Positions 6,183 through 10,137 of a stretch of 10,137 bases of DNA are shown here, piece by piece (within the stretch, counting starts at the first letter, position 1; each line of letters starts with the position of its first letter). This DNA comes from an uncultured Longilinea sp. (lineage in GTDB: Bacteria; Chloroflexota; Anaerolineae; Anaerolineales; Anaerolineaceae), in contig CALMIB010000217.1 in NCBI GenBank assembly GCA_937863945.1, forward strand, positions 1 to 10,137, read 5' to 3'. The notes under the pieces were generated by a model. That model was not told the DNA's origin. It did not search any database and saw only the letters and a list, made by a program, of their open reading frames with translations. The position numbers were made by a program, and so were the translations under genes.

Positions 6183-6620
6183 ATGACAACTACCGTGCAA
6201 TCGATCCTGCGCCAAAAAGGCAGCCAGGTATGGTGGGTAACGCCAGATGCGTCAATTTTACAGGCCCTGGAATTGATGGCCGAAAGGAAGATTGGCGCCG
6301 TGCTGGTGATGGAAGCGGGCAGCCTGGTGGGCATCTTTTCAGAACGCGATTACGCCCGCCGCGGCATCCTGCTCAACCGCGGGCCTGAAACCCCGATCAG
6401 CCAGGTGATGACCTATCCGGTCTATTGCGTCACGCCACAGCAGACCCTCGAAGAATGTATGGGGTTGATGACCGAAAAACACATCCGCCACCTGCCCGTC
6501 GCGGATGGCGAGACCATCCTGGGGGTCATTTCGATTGGCGACGTGGTGAAAGAAGTCATTGCCGATCAGGCGCACCTGATCCAGGGGTTGGAAAACTACA
6601 TCCTGGGCAAGCAGGCTTAA
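6183..6620 (+). CDS. Stand-alone CBS-domain pair protein (second copy)
   Basis: A 145-residue protein with two CBS domains, about 8-62 and 75-127. IGAVLVMEAGSLVGIFSERDYARR ends the first; IRHLPVADGETILGVISIGDVVK ends the second. ERDYAR and SIGD are the usual ligand-facing segments of the small bacterial CBS-pair family that resembles the regulatory part of IMP dehydrogenase. It is expected to sense an adenosine-type ligand and act on an unknown partner. A strong AGGAGG lies five bases before the ATG. It is divergent from the deaminase gene. It differs clearly in sequence from the other CBS-pair protein here, so a recent tandem duplication is unlikely. The C-terminal 18 residues form a short extra helix. 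Confidence 0.88.
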   Translation: MTTTVQSILRQKGSQVWWVTPDASILQALELMAERKIGAVLVMEAGSLVGIFSERDYARRGILLNRGPETPISQVMTYPVYCVTPQQTLEECMGLMTEKHIRHLPVADGETILGVISIGDVVKEVIADQAHLIQGLENYILGKQA

Positions 6621-6663
6621 TTTTTAGTTCCATAAACAGGAATAAGAGGAAAGAATTAATTGA

Positions 6664-6690
6664 AATGACGGGCTTTGAAAGCCCGTCATT
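6664..6690. terminator. Hairpin between converging CBS and Cys-cluster genes
   Basis: AATGACGGGC (6664-6673) pairs with GCCCGTCATT (6681-6690) around TTTGAAA, and the symmetry extends inward. T-rich bases flank both sides but no clean T-run follows on either strand. Its position between two convergent genes supports a shared terminator. Confidence 0.7.
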
Positions 6691-6716
6691 GTGATTTCAC
6701 CGGCAACACTGCAGAC

Positions 6717-6902
6717 TCAGGCGGTCTGGCGCAGATCCGCCAGTTCGTGTTCCACCGAGTCAATTTCGGCTTTAAGGTCCGCCAGGTAATGTTCGAGCCG
6801 TTGGACGTATTCCTCACGGGTCAAAAAAACGCGCGGCTCCTCTTCGGCATGGCTGCCACAACTACAGTTACCGCCACAAGCGCAAGTCGATTCCTCAGAC
6901 AT
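6717..6902 (-). CDS. Small protein with CxCx3CxC cluster and coiled coil
   Basis: A 61-residue protein that I cannot assign to a named family. The N-terminus holds four cysteines within nine residues (Cys8, 10, 14, 16: CACGGNCSCGSH), with His18 as a possible further ligand. This is a likely zinc or other metal site, or a redox cluster. Residues about 27-58 form a charged amphipathic helix with heptad-like leucines, likely a coiled coil that would dimerise it. I chose the ATG at 6902, with AAGGAG six bases upstream (6909-6914), over a TTG two codons earlier. A good sigma-70 promoter drives it alone. It converges on the CBS-pair gene and is divergent from rpsB. The binding ligand and role are unknown. 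Confidence 0.75.
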   Translation of the reverse strand: MSEESTCACGGNCSCGSHAEEEPRVFLTREEYVQRLEHYLADLKAEIDSVEHELADLRQTA

Positions 6903-6964
6903 TTGCAACTCCTTTCCCTTAACAATAAACGGGGTGGTTTGGAAACCCGATTTAATTTAGACTA

Positions 6965-6993
6965 ATATTATCCTATATTTTCAACTTCGTCAA
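6965..6993 (-). promoter_or_regulatory. Strong promoter of the Cys-cluster protein gene
   Basis: On the minus strand, TTGACG (6988-6993), an ideal 17-base spacer and TAATAT (6965-6970). The transcript should start near 6958 and carry a leader of about 55 bases. The quality suggests steady expression. Confidence 0.7.
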
Positions 6994-7074
6994 CCTGTTT
7001 CTTTTGTGCCTCACATGAAGGGCAAAATTGCTGATTTGCCGCGGGCGAATACCTGAAAAAACGCCGGCCGTTTC

Positions 7075-7104
7075 TGGACGATTCCGCGATACCTGTGATA
7101 TACT
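7075..7104 (+). promoter_or_regulatory. Candidate rpsB promoter
   Basis: TGGACG (7075-7080), an 18-base spacer and TATACT (7099-7104). The predicted start at about 7111 coincides with the first base of the leader hairpin. Confidence 0.5.
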
Positions 7105-7110
7105 TGGACG

Positions 7111-7237
7111 GCTTTGCCGAGGGCAAAGCAGCATGACCCCATTATGCACGCTTCCCGACCCGCCTGGCGTGCTGTCGCTGACAGTGAAGGGCAGGAATGA
7201 CGGGAGCGGTAGAATAACGCAAGGAGCAAAGCAAGCA
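7111..7237 (+). promoter_or_regulatory. Structured rpsB leader, possible autoregulatory element
   Basis: The leader opens with a perfect hairpin: GCTTTGCC (7111-7118) pairs with GGCAAAGC (7122-7129). Two more stems follow: GCACGC (7146-7151) with GCGTGC (7167-7172), and CTGTC (7172-7176) with GACAG (7180-7184). GCAAAGC recurs at 7226-7232, touching the ribosome site AAGGAG (7221-7226). The first arm could therefore pair with either copy. S2 is known to repress its own mRNA in some bacteria; its role here is inferred. Confidence 0.4.
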
Positions 7238-8098
7238 ATGGCAGCAGTTATTTCGATGAAGGCTCTCCTCGAGAGCGGTGTGCACTTCGGCCATCGGACC
7301 AACAAGTGGCACCCTTTGATGCGCCCGTTCATTTTCACCGAGCGCAACGGCATCCACATCATTGACCTGCAGCAGACGGTCAAGTCGTTGAACACCGCCT
7401 ACAACCTTGTCCGCGATACCGCGGCGGGCGGCGGTAGCATCCTCTTCGTTGGCACCAAGCGCCAGGCGCAGGAAACCATCCGCGAAGAAGCCGAACGCTG
7501 CGGCATGCCCTACGTGACCGAACGCTGGCTGGGCGGCATGCTCACCAACTGGACCACCATCTTCCAGCGCATCCAGGAACTGGAACGCCTCGAGAAGATG
7601 CACGTCACCGGCGAGATCGACCGCCTGACCAAGAAAGAAGCCCTGCTGATTGACCGCGAGATCAAGCGACTGGAAATGCGCCTGAGCGGTGTGCGCAAAC
7701 TCAAGCGCCTGCCTGACCTGGTCTTCATCATCGACGTCGGCCGCGAAGACACCGCCGTGCGCGAAGCCAACATCAAGGGCATCCCGGTCATCGCATTGGT
7801 GGATACCAATTGCGATCCGCGCGGCGTGGATTACGTGATCCCCTCCAACGATGACGCCATTCGCGCCATCAAGCTGCTGGTCGGCAAGATCGCCGATGCG
7901 GTGCTGGAAGGCAAGGCCATGCGCAAAGAAGAAGAAGAGGAAATGGCATCTGAAGCCGTTCTGACCAGCCCGGTCGCCCGCCCGCACGCAATGGAAGAAG
8001 ACACCGAACTGGAAGACAAGGATCTGCTGGGTGAATCCACCCTTGCAAAACTTGGCGGCAAGCCGGTTGTTGACGCAGCAGAAGATCAGGCAGAATAA
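7238..8098 (+). CDS. rpsB: 30S ribosomal protein S2
   Basis: A 286-residue small-subunit ribosomal protein. Family segments in order are: SGVHFGHRTNKWHP near 13-26; FVGTKRQAQ near 70-78; the conserved turn ERWLGGMLTNW at 95-105; the coiled-coil insert at about 110-155; DVGREDTAVREA; and DTNCDPRGVDYVIPSNDDAIRAI at 189-211. The C-terminal tail after about 228 is acidic, starts with an EEEEE run and is longer than in E. coli S2. The start is ATG 7238 with AAGGAG 11 bases upstream, a rather long spacing. The frame runs open upstream for 70 codons, but that part is the untranslated leader. tsf follows after 57 bases, the conserved order. Confidence 0.97.
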   Translation: MAAVISMKALLESGVHFGHRTNKWHPLMRPFIFTERNGIHIIDLQQTVKSLNTAYNLVRDTAAGGGSILFVGTKRQAQETIREEAERCGMPYVTERWLGGMLTNWTTIFQRIQELERLEKMHVTGEIDRLTKKEALLIDREIKRLEMRLSGVRKLKRLPDLVFIIDVGREDTAVREANIKGIPVIALVDTNCDPRGVDYVIPSNDDAIRAIKLLVGKIADAVLEGKAMRKEEEEEMASEAVLTSPVARPHAMEEDTELEDKDLLGESTLAKLGGKPVVDAAEDQAE

Positions 8099-8155
8099 TC
8101 ACCGGTCTATCAGGATCGGATGGACAAGATCCCTGGACAAGGAAAAGGAATTGGA

Positions 8156-8761
8156 ATGGCAATTACGACCGAAATGATCAAACAACTCCGCGAAGCGACC
8201 GGCGCCGGCATTCTGGATTGCCGCAAGGCGCTGGAAAACGCGAACGGCGATTATCAAAAGGCTATCGATTTTCTGCGCGAAAAAGGCCTGGCCACGGCTG
8301 CCAAGCGCTCGGACCGCAAAGCCTCTGAAGGCGTTGTCGAGCTGTACAACCACGGCAACGGCCGCGTGGGCGTCATGGTGGAAGTCAACTGTGAAACCGA
8401 CTTTGTCGGCCGCTCTGAAGCCTTCCGCGAATTCGCGCACGAAATTGCCCTGCAGGTAGCGGCCGCGTCGCCTGCCTACATCCGCGAGGAAGACATCCCG
8501 CAGGAAGTGCTCGACCACGAAGCTGCCATCGCCACCGCCAAGGCGCGCGAAGAAGGCAAGCCCGAAGCCATCCTGCCGCGCATTGTTGAAGGCAACCTGA
8601 ATAAATACAAGGACGAGGTTGTCCTGCTGCGCCAGAAATACATCCGCGACGAAGCCATCACTATTCAGCAGCTTCTGAATGACACGGTCCTGAAGACCGG
8701 GGAAAATATCGTCATCCGCCGCTTCACCCGTTGGGCATTGGGTGAATCATCCGGCGAGTAA
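8156..8761 (+). CDS. tsf: Elongation factor Ts (short form)
   Basis: A 201-residue nucleotide exchange factor that releases GDP from EF-Tu. The N-terminal UBA-like domain reads MIKQLREATGAGILDCRKAL (7-26). The core carries the hallmark CETDFVGRSEAFREFAHEIALQVAA (79-103), with the TDFV segment that contacts EF-Tu. The protein is about 80-90 residues shorter than the E. coli form. It appears to have one core subdomain and no coiled-coil module, as known for Thermus and some other lineages. I use ATG 8156 because AAGGA lies six bases upstream and family members begin MAIT. An in-frame ATG at 8120 would add 12 atypical residues. A strong terminator follows directly. Confidence 0.96.
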   Translation: MAITTEMIKQLREATGAGILDCRKALENANGDYQKAIDFLREKGLATAAKRSDRKASEGVVELYNHGNGRVGVMVEVNCETDFVGRSEAFREFAHEIALQVAAASPAYIREEDIPQEVLDHEAAIATAKAREEGKPEAILPRIVEGNLNKYKDEVVLLRQKYIRDEAITIQQLLNDTVLKTGENIVIRRFTRWALGESSGE

Positions 8762-8767
8762 AACGTC

Positions 8768-8796
8768 AAGGCCAACCATCCGGTTGGCCTTTTTTT
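8768..8796 (+). terminator. Strong intrinsic terminator between tsf and pyrH
   Basis: AAGGCCAACC (8768-8777) pairs perfectly with GGTTGGCCTT (8782-8791) around ATCC, with seven Ts at 8790-8796. It starts seven bases after the tsf stop. I see no clear promoter in the 34 bases between it and pyrH, so pyrH probably depends on read-through or on a promoter inside tsf. Confidence 0.92.
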
Positions 8797-8830
8797 CTGC
8801 ATCACCGGTCAGCAAAAGGAAGGTAATGGG

Positions 8831-9547
8831 ATGGAAAGCCTGAAATTTCACCGCATACTGCTCAAGCTCAGCGGCGAAGCCCTTTCGGGAGATAACGGCA
8901 ACGGCATCGACCCCCACCGCGCCCGCGATATCGCCTTGCGGGTCAAGGAAGTGCGCGAGATGGGCGTGGACGTGGCCATTGTCATCGGCGCCGGCAACCT
9001 CTGGCGCGGACGCGCCGGGTTGGAACTGGGCATGGACCGCGCCACCGCCGATTACATGGGCATGCTGGCCACGGTGATGAATGCCCTGGCCCTGATGGAC
9101 TCGCTGGAAGGACTGGGCGTGTGGACGCGCGTGCAATCGGCGATTGAAATGCGCGCGGTGGCCGAGCCCTACATCCGCCGGCGCGCCATCCGCCACCTGG
9201 AAAAAGGGCGCGTGGTCATCTTTGGCGGCGGCACCGGCAACCCCTACTTCTCCACCGATACGGCCGCCGCACTGCGCGCCATGGAAATCGGCGCCGACGT
9301 GCTGATTAAAGCCACCAAGGTGGACGGCGTGTACGACAGCGACCCGAAGAAGAACCCGGAAGCGGTAAAATTTGAGGATCTCACCTACATCGAAACGCTC
9401 AACCGCCGCCTGGAAGTGATGGACAGCACGGCTATCTCGCTGTGCATGGAAAATAAGCTGCCCATCCTGGTACTCAACCTGTGGGATAACGCCGCGCTGC
9501 GCAAAGCCCTGCTCGGCGAAACCGTGGGCACGCTGGTGCATCCCTAG
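8831..9547 (+). CDS. pyrH: UMP kinase
   Basis: A 238-residue kinase of the amino acid kinase fold that makes UDP from UMP and ATP in pyrimidine synthesis. Motifs in order are: RILLKLSGEAL (8-18) for phosphate binding; VIGAGNLWRG (51-60), a variant of the usual GGGN-(I/W)-RG; MDRATADYMGMLATVMNAL (68-86), contacting UMP; FGGGTGNPYFSTDTAAALRA (131-150); and TKVDGVYDSDPK (162-173), the nucleotide-binding loop. Length is normal. The start ATG 8831 follows AAGGAAGG (8816-8823). The neighbours rpsB and tsf are the standard upstream genes, but frr, which often comes next, is replaced by a terminator and a converging dnaK. No oddity is visible in the catalytic residues. Confidence 0.97.
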   Translation: MESLKFHRILLKLSGEALSGDNGNGIDPHRARDIALRVKEVREMGVDVAIVIGAGNLWRGRAGLELGMDRATADYMGMLATVMNALALMDSLEGLGVWTRVQSAIEMRAVAEPYIRRRAIRHLEKGRVVIFGGGTGNPYFSTDTAAALRAMEIGADVLIKATKVDGVYDSDPKKNPEAVKFEDLTYIETLNRRLEVMDSTAISLCMENKLPILVLNLWDNAALRKALLGETVGTLVHP

Positions 9548-9579
9548 AAACTTTTTGACTCACTCGGGCAAATGCAATT

Positions 9580-9614
9580 AACAACGGCGGACTGAACAGT
9601 CCGCCGTTGTTTTT
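9580..9614. terminator. Strong terminator after pyrH, between convergent genes
   Basis: A 14-base perfect stem, AACAACGGCGGACT (9580-9593) with AGTCCGCCGTTGTT (9598-9611), has the loop GAAC and a T-run at 9610-9614. The minus strand has only a broken T-rich stretch, but the stem may also help stop dnaK transcription. Confidence 0.92.
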
Positions 9615-9631
9615 CCACAAACTCCACCGGT

Positions 9632-10137
9632 TTACGCCTGGCGGAATTCGCCTTCCACAACATCACCCTCAGGGTTGCCCTCATTCGAGGAATTTCCGCC
9701 CTGCGCCGTTCCATCTGTGCCGCCGGCGGGTTGCGCCGATTGCAGGATGCGCGCGTACAGTTGCTGCATGCTCTCCGTCAGGCTGCGGATGCGGTTCAAA
9801 TCTTCGCCCGCCGCCGCCTGGCGCAAATCGCGGACGGCGTTCTCAGCCTCGCCGCGCAGCTCCTGCGGCACCGTGGCGTTTTCGCGCAGCGCCTTTTCCA
9901 CCTGGTAGGCGGCGTTATCGGCCTGGTTGCGCGCTTCAACCACCTCCTTGCGGCGGTTATCCTCCGCTTCGTTGCGCTTGGCGTCCGCCACCATGCGCTC
10001 GATGTCTGACTTGTCCAGGTTGGTCGAGGCCGTGATGGTGACGCGCTGCTCCTTCCCCGAAGCCTTATCCTGCGCCGAAACAGTGAGGATGCCGTTTGCA
10101 TCGATATCAAAGGTGACCTCGATTTGTGGCAGGCCGC
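9632..10137 (-). CDS. dnaK: Chaperone DnaK (Hsp70), C-terminal part, cut by window edge
   Basis: The last 167 residues of Hsp70, an ATP-driven chaperone that binds exposed hydrophobic segments. The visible part opens with GLPQIEVTFDIDANGILTVS, the end of the substrate-binding beta-sandwich. ASGKEQRVTI and the linker into the helical lid follow, and RMVADAKRNEAEDNRRKEVVEARNQADN starts the lid helices. The lid ends in a disordered Gly/Asn/Ser/Glu-rich tail, finishing GDVVEGEFRQA. The tail is close to the DVVDAEF ending typical of bacterial DnaK, where E. coli has EEVKDKK. The gene continues beyond position 10137, so ATPase domain, start and promoter are not seen. It converges on pyrH. No break or frameshift is visible. 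Confidence 0.95.
   Translation of the reverse strand, partial: GLPQIEVTFDIDANGILTVSAQDKASGKEQRVTITASTNLDKSDIERMVADAKRNEAEDNRRKEVVEARNQADNAAYQVEKALRENATVPQELRGEAENAVRDLRQAAAGEDLNRIRSLTESMQQLYARILQSAQPAGGTDGTAQGGNSSNEGNPEGDVVEGEFRQA

Noticed and set aside
5950..6189. N-terminal extension of 80 residues on the deaminase
   Set aside because: It would overlap the -10 boxes and the divergent intergenic region. Its composition is unlike the enzyme, and ATG 5949 has its own ribosome site.
7028..7237. 70-codon extension of S2 upstream of ATG 7238
   Set aside because: The frame is open by chance. It contains the promoter and leader hairpins and has no similarity to S2.

Overview
The window reads as a piece of chromosome from a GC-rich bacterium, most likely a member of the Chloroflexota (Anaerolineae-like). 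This is inferred from the mix seen here: a sortase with a Thr/Pro linker, a LysM protein with a long TPT-type linker and a C-terminal membrane anchor, a short-form EF-Ts, stand-alone CBS-pair proteins, and strong Shine-Dalgarno sites beside promoters that seem to give leaderless mRNAs. It is not proven without a database search. All genes look chromosomal. I see no insertion sequence, phage gene, CRISPR array, rRNA or tRNA.

Layout. (1) 1-1464, plus strand: a membrane-anchored sortase and a 68-residue single-pass membrane protein. (2) 1501-3664, plus strand: a cysteine biosynthesis operon, cysK-cysE. A near-consensus promoter lies about 245 bp before cysK, and the leader between them is long and structured. 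It begins with a possible leaderless 21-codon ORF containing a Cys-Met-Cys stretch. A strong bidirectional terminator closes the operon. (3) 3683-5949, minus strand: an adenosine deaminase-family enzyme, then a CBS-pair protein, then a secreted LysM protein, each with its own candidate -10 box. (4) 6183-6620, plus strand: a second CBS-pair protein, divergent from the deaminase. (5) 6717-6902, minus strand: a 61-residue protein with a CxCx3CxC cluster and a coiled coil, behind a good promoter. (6) 7075-9614, plus strand: rpsB-tsf-terminator-pyrH with a structured rpsB leader. (7) 9632 to the window edge, minus strand: the C-terminal part of DnaK.

How the genes work together. CysE makes O-acetylserine and CysK converts it with sulfide to cysteine. 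The CysE C-terminus ends in Ile, as expected for docking into the CysK active site. The deaminase lies between two CBS-pair proteins, a fold that often binds adenosine nucleotides. The ribosomal protein S2, EF-Ts and UMP kinase block is the usual conserved growth cluster, but frr does not follow pyrH. The most interesting signal is the cysK leader, which resembles a cysteine-responsive attenuator. The other points worth following are the rpsB leader, the small Cys-cluster protein and the anchored LysM protein.
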